From positions 1 to 40,081 of the forward strand of contig JALWOJ010000200.1 in the NCBI GenBank assembly GCA_026995555.1: a stretch of DNA of 40,081 nt. The letters run 5' to 3'. Both the position numbers and the translations under genes were made by a program. The stretch is from Acidilobaceae archaeon. Lineage in GTDB: Archaea > Thermoproteota > Thermoprotei_A > Sulfolobales > Acidilobaceae. Below, one piece after another: positions 9,915-20,800 of this stretch. Each line of letters begins with the position of its first letter. The stretch's first letter is position 1. The notes below the pieces were generated by a model. It was not told the DNA's origin and did no database searches. It was given only the letters and a program-made list of their open reading frames with translations.

Positions 9915-10405
9915 CTCTCCTCACCCCTCCTAGCAATCGAAATCGCTTCAACCAATGTGGCAGCAAGGGCAACGAAGAGGACACCAAGCACAACAAGGTA
10001 CTTAGATAAAAGTATTGATGAAACTGCAGAGAGAGGATGAGGTCCAGGCTTATGATAGGTTTTAACTAAATCAACGGCGACCGCAGAGGCAGCAATTCCA
10101 AGTCCAAAGAGGGTTGCAACAAAAGATCCTCTGAACTCCTCCCTGGTTTCTGTCTCAGTAGGCCTTAGCATAGATACAGATAGAATTATGAACATGACTG
10201 CAGCTCCGACGTAGACAGTAATGACAAATGCGGCGATTACAGGAAAGCCTAGAAGACCAATTATTGCAGCGTTCAGTATTCCAACAAAGGATAATGCTAT
10301 GCTTGAGTAAACTAAGTCTTTAAGTCTAGTGACAGCTATTGCAGCAGCTATCATGAAAAGACCTGTAAAGCCTATTATATACGGAGTGTATTGTCCTACA
10401 TTCAT
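9911..10405 (-). CDS. nuoJ: NADH-quinone oxidoreductase-like subunit J
   Basis: 164 aa membrane protein; AAFVITVYVGAAVMFIILSVSML; 4-nt overlap with nuoK. Confidence 0.85.
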   Translation of the reverse strand: MNVGQYTPYIIGFTGLFMIAAAIAVTRLKDLVYSSIALSFVGILNAAIIGLLGFPVIAAFVITVYVGAAVMFIILSVSMLRPTETETREEFRGSFVATLFGLGIAASAVAVDLVKTYHKPGPHPLSAVSSILLSKYLVVLGVLFVALAATLVEAISIARRGEER

Positions 10406-10977
10406 TTCTTCTCACCCTCCTTTACCCTTACCTTAACAAGACCTCTCTCAGGGTCAAAGACGTATTTTACAGGAATAGCTCCTTCAGCAGCTGCAGGGCT
10501 CACTGGTTCCTTCTGGAAGCTTTCAAGATCCTGTATCATATCGGCCAGGTTAAAGTAAACGACGTCATGGACTGGGACATGGTAAAGGGCTTCAGTCGGA
10601 CATATGTCTACACAGAAGCCACAATATACACAACGCTGATGGTTGATCGTCGGATATTTCGCTATCTTCTTCTTTCCAGGATTCTTAGGGTCTGGAACCT
10701 CGATCTTTATCATCTTCATGGCTCCCGTAGGACAAACCCTTGCGCAGGACTCGCAGCCTATGCACTTGTTCTTGTTTAGGACTATGAAACCTCTGTACCT
10801 CTTGTCGAGGACTATATACTCCCTCGGATACATAAGGGTGAACCTATTTGGCTCAAAGAAGTATTTTAGTCCGAGAACTAAAGCTGAGGCATTCCTGCTT
10901 ATGGCCCCTAAAACACCTATCTTAGGGGTCTTCTTATGAACGAATTTTGCTGGCATGCATATCCTCACCTCCTTCAC
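10402..10977 (-). CDS. nuoI: NADH-quinone oxidoreductase-like subunit I (2x[4Fe-4S])
   Basis: CIGCESCARVCP and CVYCGFCVDICP ferredoxin motifs; position in operon. Confidence 0.9.
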   Translation of the reverse strand: MKEVRICMPAKFVHKKTPKIGVLGAISRNASALVLGLKYFFEPNRFTLMYPREYIVLDKRYRGFIVLNKNKCIGCESCARVCPTGAMKMIKIEVPDPKNPGKKKIAKYPTINHQRCVYCGFCVDICPTEALYHVPVHDVVYFNLADMIQDLESFQKEPVSPAAAEGAIPVKYVFDPERGLVKVRVKEGEKK

Positions 10978-12053
10978 AAGATATATCCTTCAAGTATTGC
11001 AAGGCCAAACCCTGCTATTGCCAGCGCAAAGACGTACTTCCAGCTGACGTGCAGTGCTTGATCTATTCTATATCTTCCGTAGACGGCTCTGAGGAAGCTC
11101 ATTAGTGCCATAACAATTACGGCCTTTGCAGTGACTATTAGGCTTGGAATAAGGTACCCTGTTACATATCCGGCATTGGGAGGGGGTATGTAGGGCCTCC
11201 AACCTCCGAGGAACGCTAATGCTATCAATATTGACATTGCCCACCTCTTTATGTAGGCGCTACCCATGTTAATTCCATACATAAGCCCACTGTACTCCGT
11301 GAAGGGTCCAGCAACTATCTCATTCTCGGCATCTGAAATTTCGAATGGGAAAGCCGACGTTGATATTAATGTTGCTATGAAGGTGGCTAAGAGGGCTAGA
11401 GGGTTTATGAGGCCTAGCCACTTTCCTCCTCCCTGGAAAGCAACAACCTTAGTGAAATCGAACGAGTGGACGGTAGCAACGACTGAGAATAATCCTATGA
11501 CGGCCGAGAGCTCGTAAGCTGTTATTAGGAATGTCTCTCTCATGCTACCTATCGTTGCAAATCTGTTGTTTGAAGCCCATCCCATAGCTACTATGAAGAT
11601 GGGTGAAAGGGTCGTAAGGGCGGCAGCTATTAAAACGCTATATCTCATTGCTGATGGAGTTAAGGGCCAGGTCCACTTTACCGGTGAAACGGGTATAACT
11701 GCTAAGGGAAGTATTGACAGGAGTAACGCGAATAGAGGGGACGTGAGGAATGGCATCAAGTCCACAGTTCTAGGTATTATAATCTCTTGGAATGAATACC
11801 TAATTAAATCTGCGAAGAGCTGGAGATATCCAGCAAGCCTTGGACTTACCTCCCAAGGTCCATATCTCATCTGAACTCTTGCAGCCGCCTTCCTCTCGAA
11901 CCATATTATGGATATAACAACAACCATTGCGGCTGCAAGGCCAGGAATTATAACAAACTGGTAAATAGGGGGCCAAAAGATGAGCTTTACAATTCCCCAG
12001 AAGACTATTGATATCACACGTTCAGTTAAGGTCCAGACCGAGAGATAGGCCAT
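10974..12053 (-). CDS. nuoH: NADH-quinone oxidoreductase-like subunit H
   Basis: WFERKAAARVQMRYGPWEVSP, SAFPFEISDAENEIVAGPFTEYSG. Confidence 0.92.
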   Translation of the reverse strand: MAYLSVWTLTERVISIVFWGIVKLIFWPPIYQFVIIPGLAAAMVVVISIIWFERKAAARVQMRYGPWEVSPRLAGYLQLFADLIRYSFQEIIIPRTVDLMPFLTSPLFALLLSILPLAVIPVSPVKWTWPLTPSAMRYSVLIAAALTTLSPIFIVAMGWASNNRFATIGSMRETFLITAYELSAVIGLFSVVATVHSFDFTKVVAFQGGGKWLGLINPLALLATFIATLISTSAFPFEISDAENEIVAGPFTEYSGLMYGINMGSAYIKRWAMSILIALAFLGGWRPYIPPPNAGYVTGYLIPSLIVTAKAVIVMALMSFLRAVYGRYRIDQALHVSWKYVFALAIAGFGLAILEGYIL

Positions 12054-12064
12054 AGCATCACCCC

Positions 12065-13324
12065 CTACCTATCTGCCTCAGGAGGGAAGTAATCGAAGCT
12101 ACCATAGATCGCAGGAAGGTCAGCAATTCTATGGCCGGGAATTACATATTTGAACATTATAGCGTTTCTGAAGGACGGCGAGACTATTCTAACTCTGTAC
12201 GGTTTGTCCTTCCCGTCGCTTTCAACATAATAAGTTATTTCGCCTCTTGCCGCTTCGGTTCTAGCAAAAGATCTCCCCTTTGGAACTCTAAGTATTGCAA
12301 AGAGAGGCATCAGTTTGACCCTTCCCTCCGCTTCAAAAACCTTTTTGTAGAGTGGCGGTGCCTTGGCCCAGAACCTGTCATGCATTATCTGTTGTCCTTT
12401 TGTTTTATCTAATTTATCCGCAATTTGCTCCAGAATTCTCAAGCTCTGTTTTATCTCTTCAACTCTAACCCAGGCCCTAGCAAGGGAGTCTCCTTCCTCA
12501 AAGACAGGAATTTCGAAGTCTAGCTCATCATAAGCTTCATATGGCTCGATCGCCCTTACATCATATTCCACGCCAGAAGCCCTGAGGTTGGGTCCAACAA
12601 GACCAAGATCGACAGCAACCTTCTTCGGCACTATTCCTACACCTTCCAACCTTCTTCTTATAACCGGGTTGTCTAGGAAGATCTTTCTGTACTCGTCTAA
12701 TCTCTTTCTCAAATATCTTATGGCCTTTCTTAGGTTGTCGGTGAAGTTCTGTGGTGCATCCCTTCTCACGCCTCCAAATATGGGATAAGTGTGAGTTAGT
12801 CTTGCACCAGTAAGTTTTTCAGCAAGCTCGACAAGTACTTCTCTGTCGCCAAATCCCCACATGTACATGGTTGAATGCCCTAAAAACACTCCGAAGATCC
12901 CAAAGCCATAGAGGTGGCTTGCTATTCTGTTTATCTCACAAAGTGCGACCCTTAGGTACTTAGCCCTTTCAGGAGGTTCTAAACCTAAAAGTTTTTCAAC
13001 AGCTTCAACATAAGGTAGTGTGACGTTGCAGGCATCAAGTATGGCCATTCTCTCTACAAGAGGGATTATTTTTATGAACGCCCTGCCCTCAGATAATTTC
13101 TCCATAGTTCTGTGCACATATCCAAGATCAGGATCGGCTTCAACAATAACATCTCCGTCTACTTTAATTATTATTCTCATGTGCCCGCTTCCAGGATGTT
13201 GGGGTCCTATATAAACAACAAACCTTTCCTTACCCAACCTCTTAATTTCCATTCCAGGTAGGTATCTGCTTTCTCCAACTTCCCAAGAACTCATATTTAT
13301 CTTGGGAACCTCACCAGCCTGCAC
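12065..13324 (-). CDS. nuoD: NADH-quinone oxidoreductase-like subunit D
   Basis: GPQHPGSGHMR, DPDLGYVHRTMEKL, CEINRIASHLYGFG, PAIYGSFDYFPPEADR. Confidence 0.92.
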   Translation of the reverse strand: MQAGEVPKINMSSWEVGESRYLPGMEIKRLGKERFVVYIGPQHPGSGHMRIIIKVDGDVIVEADPDLGYVHRTMEKLSEGRAFIKIIPLVERMAILDACNVTLPYVEAVEKLLGLEPPERAKYLRVALCEINRIASHLYGFGIFGVFLGHSTMYMWGFGDREVLVELAEKLTGARLTHTYPIFGGVRRDAPQNFTDNLRKAIRYLRKRLDEYRKIFLDNPVIRRRLEGVGIVPKKVAVDLGLVGPNLRASGVEYDVRAIEPYEAYDELDFEIPVFEEGDSLARAWVRVEEIKQSLRILEQIADKLDKTKGQQIMHDRFWAKAPPLYKKVFEAEGRVKLMPLFAILRVPKGRSFARTEAARGEITYYVESDGKDKPYRVRIVSPSFRNAIMFKYVIPGHRIADLPAIYGSFDYFPPEADR

Positions 13325-13339
13325 GTTTCAATCACCTCC

Positions 13340-13873
13340 TCACCCAGATCGCTTAGAAGATGCCTGCGTCTCTTCCTTCTTAGGAAGCTCTCTATAGATA
13401 CCCTCCTCCTTCACGACAAACTCCTTCCTCATAGGCTTAAGCTCGGCTACAGGTGGTGCTAGAAGTAAAGGTCTTAGGTCTGGATGCCCTTCGAACGTTA
13501 TTCCAAATCCTTCATAGGCCTCTCTCTCTTGAAACTCAGCGCTTGGCCAGACATCAACTAGAGAGGGGACTTGGGGTTTATCTCTAGGAACGTTAGTTAC
13601 AAGCTCAACAACATACTTGGCTAGCTCTTTATTGAGATAACTTGATACGTGATATCCTACCTCAAATACGCCATCCTTTATTCTATCAACCACCGTAAGG
13701 CTTTTTACATGGTCAAATCCCATGTCTTTGAGCTTTTTAGCCGCCTCCTTAAATTTATCTAGCTCAACTTCAACTAGTATGAAGCCCTTATGTATTTCAA
13801 CCTTCTTAGCTAAATCTCCCAAATTTTCCTTCAGTTTCTCTGAAAAATCCTTAAGCTTATCAGTTGAGCTCAT
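13340..13873 (-). CDS. nuoC: NADH-quinone oxidoreductase-like subunit C
   Basis: [36 protein letters not shown]. Confidence 0.9.
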   Translation of the reverse strand: MSSTDKLKDFSEKLKENLGDLAKKVEIHKGFILVEVELDKFKEAAKKLKDMGFDHVKSLTVVDRIKDGVFEVGYHVSSYLNKELAKYVVELVTNVPRDKPQVPSLVDVWPSAEFQEREAYEGFGITFEGHPDLRPLLLAPPVAELKPMRKEFVVKEEGIYRELPKKEETQASSKRSG

Positions 13874-13874
13874 C

Positions 13875-14477
13875 CTAACCCCACCACCATGAGCAAGGAT
13901 CTTCCTTAAGTTTAGGAGTTGGCTTGGATCTTGCCATTCCTCTTAGAATGGTCTTGCTGGCCTCTCCCTTCTTGACAATCCTCTGAAGCTCTACTATGGC
14001 TCTCGCCAATGCCTCGGGCCTTGGCGGACATCCCGGAACATAAACGTCAACTGGAATTATTTGCCAAGGTCTTACTATGTTGTAGCTGTTGTAGAATAGA
14101 CCTCCGTCAAGCGCGCAGGTTCCCATGGCTATTGCGAACTTAGGATTGGGCATCTGTTCCCAGCTTACTCTAAGCGCGCAGGCCATTTTCTTGGTTATAG
14201 TGCCTTCAATGACTATGAGGTTCGTCTGTCTGGGGCTGAGCCAAGGAAGAGCTCCATACCTCTCTGCATCGAACCTAGGACCCCAGGTTGCAGCAAATTC
14301 ACATCCACAGCAGCTTGTTGTCAGGTCTATGGGCCAGAGACTAAAGGTTGTTCCCCAGTCTATTATCTTATCTAGTTTAAGTCCTTTGATAAGAAGCTCC
14401 CTAGCCCTTTCAGCCGATTCGTCCAGATTACCAACATAAACCTTACCCTCTCCGTTCGAGTTACTCATGTTAAACAC
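13875..14477 (-). CDS. nuoB: NADH-quinone oxidoreductase-like subunit B ([4Fe-4S])
   Basis: [43 protein letters not shown]. Confidence 0.93.
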   Translation of the reverse strand: MFNMSNSNGEGKVYVGNLDESAERARELLIKGLKLDKIIDWGTTFSLWPIDLTTSCCGCEFAATWGPRFDAERYGALPWLSPRQTNLIVIEGTITKKMACALRVSWEQMPNPKFAIAMGTCALDGGLFYNSYNIVRPWQIIPVDVYVPGCPPRPEALARAIVELQRIVKKGEASKTILRGMARSKPTPKLKEDPCSWWWG

Positions 14478-14481
14478 CTCC

Positions 14482-14901
14482 TCAGCTCAAGAACCACTTT
14501 CTTACATCTTTAGCCTCTTTGATCGCATAGTAAAGTAGGGGCGTATAGACGGCTACGAATATCAGATAAAGTTTTCCTAAGGCCCCCGAGAGGCTCTTCG
14601 GTACTGCGAGGGACAGAGCAAACAGGACAATAGCAGGCTCCACAGCCAGGAAGATTATCAGATAGCCAAGATATTGCATAGGCAATCTCGTTTTTGCAGG
14701 CTCCCTTCTTCGAGGAGGATTGCCAGCCTCATATCTTTCATACCTTAATCTCTCTACATCTATGACGTCGGGCCTGGGGGTGAGTATAAGCTTCAGCAGC
14801 CAGACAGTACCTATTAGTATTAAGAGTATTATTAGTGGTATGACGAACAGTGATGACAGCTCTTTGATTAGGGGCTGATACAGCGTCTCTAACATACTCA
14901 C
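14482..14901 (-). CDS. nuoA: NADH-quinone oxidoreductase-like subunit A
   Basis: 139 aa, three predicted TM segments, RYERYEAGNPPRRR; first gene of the operon. GTG or ATG (14895) start. Confidence 0.8.
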   Translation of the reverse strand: MSMLETLYQPLIKELSSLFVIPLIILLILIGTVWLLKLILTPRPDVIDVERLRYERYEAGNPPRRREPAKTRLPMQYLGYLIIFLAVEPAIVLFALSLAVPKSLSGALGKLYLIFVAVYTPLLYYAIKEAKDVRKWFLS

Positions 14902-14947
14902 CGCCGTTGGTAATCTTAGTTTAGCTTTCAGTATTTAGCTTTGTTTG

Positions 14948-14958
14948 TTTAAATATAA
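14948..14958 (-). promoter_or_regulatory. Putative TATA element of the nuo operon
   Basis: Reverse-strand TTATATTTAAA about 50 nt upstream of the nuoA start, with GGCGGTGAG at the start region. Confidence 0.5.
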
Positions 14959-15195
14959 TGAACTGGCGTAGTTTAATTTTTATAGAAACTGACAAATCAC
15001 AGAGAAACTTAATAGAAAACTTCTGTAAGAAAGGTTTTCGTTTAAAATTTTATAAAAATAACTATTTCTGTTAAAGAAACTAACTTTCCACGAAAAGCAC
15101 CCTTAGTCATTATTACTCTGTTTTAAGATTAAGATCAAGACAAGAAAATGTTTAGGAGGACCAAAAGGCTTATAGAAGGTTAAAGGAAGCGATGT

Positions 15196-17409
15196 TTAAG
15201 GCCCTATAAGATCTTTGACCTCAGGAGGCCTTGGAGGTAGTCCTTTCCTCTCTCTTATCTTTCTTATGAGGTCCTGCAGCATTGAGTCTGGCACGGGAGC
15301 CCATCTGCTGAACTCTGTTCCCCAAAAAGCTCTTCCAGCCGTAGCGCTTCTGAGCTCTCCTGCTAGGTCAAAGGATTCGGCAACAGGAATCTCTGCTATA
15401 ACTCTTGCGACCATTCCAAGATTAAGGACCTCCAGTATCTTTCCACGCCTTCTGGCGAGTACTGCAGCAATGTTGCTTACGTACTCCATGGGAGTTCTGA
15501 TGTCAAGTTTCTGGATCGGCTCAAGAAGCGTCGGCCTGGCAGTTAACATTCCTGCCCATATGGCATTTCTTACAGCAGGGTATATCTGGCCAGGCCCTCT
15601 GTGGACGGGATCTTCGTGGATCACGGCATCATGAAGTATAACCTTTACCCCTCTTACAGGCTCAGCTGCTAAAGGCCCTTCTTTCATAGCAATTCTAAAG
15701 GCAGCTAGTATAGTATCCTTTACCTCTCTCAAATGTTGAACTCCTGTAGTCTTATCGACGAAGACGTTTATGTTTTCATCAATTGACCATATTCTACGAG
15801 CCTCATCATACTCCCAGCCAGCCTTATCTCTGAGGATCTTAGCCCTTTCTCTAAAGTCCTGACCTTCATAGACCTCTCCCTTTTGTATTAACTCTATTGT
15901 TTCCTCATTGAGTGGCTCAACGCTTATGTAGAACTTGTTATGTTTGTTGGGACTTTTACCTTCAAACACCTCGCTGCTGTCCCTTATGGTCTCTCTATAA
16001 ACAACTATAGGTTGGCTGGCCTTTACCTCAACTCCATATTTCTCCTTCATTAAGGTCAGTGCTATTTCGAGGTGAAGGGGTCCCATTCCAGAAAGTAAGT
16101 ACTCTCCTGTCTCCTCATTGATTTTAACCACTAGGTTGGGATCCTCTATGCTCATCTTCTTCAGTGCATCTATCATCTTTGGAAGCTCCTGAATCGACTT
16201 AGGTTCTACGGCTATGGTCACTACAGGCTCGCTAACGTATCTTAGCTGTTCAAATGGGGCTGCTTCATTCACATACTTAGGATCTATAAGGGTCTCTCCA
16301 GCTCTGACGTCTTCAACTCCCATTATGGCTCCTATGTTTCCTGCTGGTATGGCTTTTGTCACCTCTCTGAAGGGACCCATGTAAAGGCTTACTTGAAGGA
16401 TCCTTGCCTTTCTATTGCCCATTATTAAGTATACCTCCTTGCCAGGCTCTAGAGTTCCAGAGAACACTCTGCCCGTCGCAACAAGTCCTGCCTTCTCAAC
16501 CCTAACGTCGTTAACATAAAAGACTAAGGGTCCCTTAGGATCAGCATTTAGCATGGCCTTTCCTATGTCGCTGTCTATTTTTCCTTTCCATATCTTAGGT
16601 ATTCTGTACTTTTGTGCCTCTCTTGGGTTAGGTACGAACTTCACCACCATGTCAAGGAGCGCTTCGTGGAGTGGCATAAGTTTTGCAAGTTCCGCTACCC
16701 TTTCCTTACTCTCACTTTTGTACGCCTCTATTATCTCCTTGAATGTTATGCCCTTCTTCTTGACCATAGGAATGCTTATTCCCCACTTATCCTTAGCGCT
16801 ACCAAAGGCTATGGTACCTTCGGTGGGATTAAGCTTCCACTTTTTCTTAAACTCAGGTTCAGCATAGAGATCAATCAAGTTGTTAACATCTCTTATTATC
16901 TCTGCGAACCTGTCTTGGATCTGTTGTGGTGTAAGCTTAAGCTCTTTAATCAACCTGTCTACCTTGTTTATGAATAATAAAGGTCTCACTCTCTCCTCAA
17001 GTGCCTGTCTTATGACGGTCTCGGTCTGCGTCATAACTCCTTCAACAGCATCGACAACTACTATAGCTCCATCAAGAACTCTGAGGCTTCTCGTGACCTT
17101 TCCGGAGAAGTCGACGTGACCAGGCGTGTCTATGAGGTTAATCACATAGGGCTTACCTTCATATTCGTGATAGAGGCTTATGTTAGCAGATTTAACTGTT
17201 ATGCCCCTCTGCTTTTCGACCGACAGATAATCGAGTACTAAAGCTTCACCAGCTATTCTATACGAAATTATTCCAGCAGCTGCTAACAAAGAGTCACTAG
17301 TGGTTGTTTTTCCGTGGTCGACATGCGCGATAATCCCAATGTTTCTGACCTGTTCCAGATTGCTCATTATTTTCTCGATTTCAGATACCATCTTTACTCT
17401 TGCGCCCAA
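15196..17409 (-). CDS. fusA: Translation elongation factor 2 (aEF-2)
   Basis: [16 protein letters not shown]1 motif, [12 protein letters not shown], diphthamide region [12 protein letters not shown]. Start may be ATG at 17391 ([11 protein letters not shown]...). Confidence 0.95.
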   Translation of the reverse strand: MGARVKMVSEIEKIMSNLEQVRNIGIIAHVDHGKTTTSDSLLAAAGIISYRIAGEALVLDYLSVEKQRGITVKSANISLYHEYEGKPYVINLIDTPGHVDFSGKVTRSLRVLDGAIVVVDAVEGVMTQTETVIRQALEERVRPLLFINKVDRLIKELKLTPQQIQDRFAEIIRDVNNLIDLYAEPEFKKKWKLNPTEGTIAFGSAKDKWGISIPMVKKKGITFKEIIEAYKSESKERVAELAKLMPLHEALLDMVVKFVPNPREAQKYRIPKIWKGKIDSDIGKAMLNADPKGPLVFYVNDVRVEKAGLVATGRVFSGTLEPGKEVYLIMGNRKARILQVSLYMGPFREVTKAIPAGNIGAIMGVEDVRAGETLIDPKYVNEAAPFEQLRYVSEPVVTIAVEPKSIQELPKMIDALKKMSIEDPNLVVKINEETGEYLLSGMGPLHLEIALTLMKEKYGVEVKASQPIVVYRETIRDSSEVFEGKSPNKHNKFYISVEPLNEETIELIQKGEVYEGQDFRERAKILRDKAGWEYDEARRIWSIDENINVFVDKTTGVQHLREVKDTILAAFRIAMKEGPLAAEPVRGVKVILHDAVIHEDPVHRGPGQIYPAVRNAIWAGMLTARPTLLEPIQKLDIRTPMEYVSNIAAVLARRRGKILEVLNLGMVARVIAEIPVAESFDLAGELRSATAGRAFWGTEFSRWAPVPDSMLQDLIRKIRERKGLPPRPPEVKDLIGP

Positions 17410-17495
17410 AGTAACCCCCGAAGCTTTTACGAATCATGCAGCCCTTTTAACGCTTCAGAACGATTTAGAACCTTAATGCTGGTTACTTTGGCAAG
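17399..17495. repeat. Imperfect inverted repeat at the EF-2 start region
   Basis: CTTGCGCCCAAAGTAACC (17399-17416) pairs with GGTTACTTTGGCAAG (17481-17495): 15 bp with one 3-nt bulge, about 64-nt loop. Confidence 0.6.
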
Positions 17496-17611
17496 TTGAA
17501 GGTTCTCCTGCTATAAACAATAAAATATTTAGTTCCCGAGTAGGTTACGTGGACAAGTTATTGAAATTTGAATGAAGAGCTTGACAGAAATGGTTCAAAG
17601 AGTGGTTTATG

Positions 17612-17725
17612 TTATGCGCCCAAACATGTAACACTTTCGACGTACGCTTCTAGAAGGTCTAGATCTCTCTTTGTTACATGAAATCTCATTTTCCCTTTCT
17701 CTTTCTCCTTCATTCTTACGGACAT
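17612..17725 (-). CDS. Small ORF, 37 aa, unknown function
   Basis: Reverse strand ATG...TAA: MSVRMKEKEKGKMRFHVTKRDLDLLEAYVESVTCLGA. GGGTGAG at 17738-17732, 6-nt spacing to ATG; TTTTATAAA TATA box at 17772-17764. Below the ORF-track length cutoff. Confidence 0.6.
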   Translation of the reverse strand: MSVRMKEKEKGKMRFHVTKRDLDLLEAYVESVTCLGA

Positions 17726-17763
17726 CTTTCACTCACCCATCTATATCTATTAGATGTCGAGAG

Positions 17764-17772
17764 TTTATAAAA
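17764..17772 (-). promoter_or_regulatory. Putative TATA box for the small ORF upstream of EF-2
   Basis: Reverse-strand TTTTATAAA centred about 43 nt upstream of the ATG at 17725. Confidence 0.5.
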
Positions 17773-17894
17773 TAAAGCCATAAACATCCTTCGACAATAG
17801 TCTAACATCAGGGGATCCTGAAAGTAAATAAATCTGTAAGCTGAAAATTTCACATTAGGGTATTACTCTGAAGCGAGACGGCGGTGCTTAGCTC

Positions 17895-20800
17895 TTGTCC
17901 ATCAAGATAAAATTGGAGGAAAGCTGGGGGAGAGGTTCATATAGATTAGCTTGTCCTAACTGTGGGGGCACAATAACAGAGGATAGACTCGCAAAGGGAC
18001 TTCCCTGCGAAAAATGTCTAGCTAGGCCACCAGAGAATCCCACGATTGAAACTATCTATGAGGCTCTAAAAAGGGAAGGGAAGTTAAAGGAGTCCTACAA
18101 GAAGTTATATGAGCTTGAGGTCACCTTTAAGGATTTCGTTTCATTTTTCGAGAAACTTGTTGGCTCAAGGCCTTGGGGTGCTCAGAGAGCTTGGATGAAA
18201 AGGTTAGTTAGAGGGGATAGTTTTTCAATAATAGCTCCTACAGGTGTTGGGAAGACCACTTTTGGCTTAATCGCAGCCCTTTTCTATGCATGTAAGAAGG
18301 GTTCGAAATCGTATATAGTGTTGCCGACAACGACGTTGGTTGTTCAGGCCTATGATAAGATTGAGGCATTTAAAGATGCAGGCGGGAAGGAGTGTTCAGA
18401 GGTACGTGTCCTTGCGGTACATTCAAAGATGGGTGCTAAGGCTAGGAGGGAGGCCATGGAAAGAATAAGGTCTGGAGACTTCGACGTGCTGATATCTACA
18501 TCAGCCTTTATGAGGAAGAACGCTGATGTTCTTAATAAAGCAAACTTTAAGTTCGTTTTTGCTGATGATGTAGATGCAGTGTTAAGAAGTGGGAAAAGCG
18601 TAGATGCGATATTAAAGGTCGTTGGCTTTTCTGATGAGGATATAGAGAAAGGCCTCATGCTTCTAAAGATCTTAAGAGAGCAAGCCTCCTTAGTGGCATC
18701 ATTACAAAGAGCTTCGGGAGAGAGGAAGGAGAAGCTTAAAGCTAGGCTTGTAGACCTTGAAATTAAAGCTAGAGAGTTGAGAAGGGAAATTTCTAAAAAG
18801 AGAGAAAAGGTGGCAAGACTTGTCGTCAGCAGCGCAACTGGAAGGCCTCGAGGCGCCAGAGTGAGACTCTTCAGAACATTACTTAACTTTGAGGCTGGAG
18901 GAAGAAGTGATATAGGACTCAGAAACGTTATAGATACGTATATAAAGCCCAAGGATAGCATTGAGGATGAGGTAGTTAAACTCGTAAAGAAGCTAAAGGA
19001 GGGCATCCTAATTTTCGTTCCTATAGATGTTGGGATTGAAGGAGCTGAAAGGCTTGCGGAGAGGCTTAAGGAGGAGGGAATTAATGCTGAGGCTTATCAC
19101 TCAAAGAAACCGATAAACATTTTGGAGGAGTTCTCTAAGGGTAAAATTCCTGTTCTGGTCGGTGTAGCTAATTATTATGGCACTCTGGTCAGAGGGTTGG
19201 ACCTTCCAAGGATAGTTAAATATGCCATATTTGCTGGGGTTCCAAGACATAAGTTTGGCATGGATATAGGGGAACCGCATCCTGCAAGGCTTTTAAGACT
19301 TCTTTCTCTATTAAGCGAACTGGATATCAAGGAAATAGCTGATGAGGCAAGGGTACACTTAGCAAACATGAGAAAACTTCTCAGAAGGTTAAGCCCTGCA
19401 GCACTTCAGGTGATAGCCGAAAAGGTTTTAGAGGGCGAAGTTGAAGGGGCGGGATCTCCAGCAAGGGTGGTATGGGAAGCATATAATTTCCTTAGAAATG
19501 CTCTTTCTGATAAGGAGGTCTGGGACAAGCTCTCTAAAAGGGAGGATGTCGCTGTTGTTGAGGAGAGTGGTAAACTTTACGTTTTAATACCGGACCCAGC
19601 AACCTACGTTCAAGCCTCTGGCAGAACAAGCAGGCTTTATGCGGGAGGTATAACTAAAGGTCTTAGCATAGTCGTAGTTGATGACGAAAGAGTCTTCAAG
19701 GGTTTAGTTGAAAGGGTCAGGTGGATAACAGAGGCTAAGTGGGTTCCCCTTGAAGACTTAAACTTAGATGATGTAATTAAGGAAATAGAAGAGGACAGAA
19801 AGAAGGTTGGAAGAATACTTTCTGGTAAGTTTGAGGAGAAAGATCTTGTTAAGACAGCTCTCCTAGTTGTTGAGTCTCCAAATAAGGCTAGAACTATAGC
19901 TAACTTCTTTGGACAGCCAAGCATAAGAATTCTTCCAGGTGGCTTAAGGGCCTTCGAGGTGGCGACAGGAGACTATATTCTAACAATAGCGGCAAGTGGA
20001 GGCCATGTATATGATTTAGTCGAGGACGAGATTAAGGATTCAGACGTGCCTGAAAGCATGAAACCTTATGTTAAGAAAAAGGTCTTTGGAGTTATAGTAT
20101 TAGATAAGGATGGGGAGAGAACGTATCACCCTGTTTATACGAGTATAAAGAGATGTCTCATTTGTGGACATCAATTTACTGCAGATACGGACAGATGTCC
20201 AAGATGTGGAAGTACTTTAATAAAGAATTCTAGGGATACAGTCGAAGATCTCAGGAGGTTGGCCTGGGAGGCAGACATAGTTCTTATAGGCACAGATCCT
20301 GACACTGAAGGAGAGAAAATAGGGTGGGACATAGCTTTACTCTTGAGGCCTTATTCTAAATCAATAATGAGGCTTGAGTTCCACGAGGTTACTAGAAGGG
20401 CAATAAGAGAGGCTTTAAGAAACCTTAGGGACTTCAATCAGAGGCTTGTTGACGCTCAGATAGTTAGAAGGATAGAGGACAGATGGATAGGCTTTACATT
20501 AAGCCCTTGGCTATGGTGTGACTTCTGGCCGAACTATTATTGTAGGGGCGATATTGTAAAAGTTGCTGGAAGGGATAGGGAGAGATGTGAGACTTCAACA
20601 TACTTCTATAACCTTAGTGCTGGAAGAGTTCAGACACCTACCTTAGGTTGGGTAGTGGAGAGGACAGACGAGGCTAAAAAGAAGGTCTATCTCTTCACTC
20701 TCTGGATAGACTCTGCTAGAATAGCATTTAGAGAGGATGACGAAGCTTTAGTTGACAGAAGCGGGCTTAAAGATCTTAAAGAGCTTGGCGGTAAGAAGGC

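Noticed and set aside
14902-15195. Possible RNA gene in the gap between nuoA and EF-2
   Set aside because: AT-rich; no tRNA cloverleaf, C/D box pair or convincing small ORF; best explained as nuo promoter plus EF-2 3' region.
17380-17436. Possible 18-codon uORF ([18 protein letters not shown]) overlapping the EF-2 start
   Set aside because: Short, no convincing Shine-Dalgarno; cannot be separated from chance without conservation or Ribo-seq.
17314-17499. Plus-strand 61-aa ORF across the EF-2 start and leader
   Set aside because: Mostly antisense to the EF-2 N-terminus; no RBS or family resemblance.
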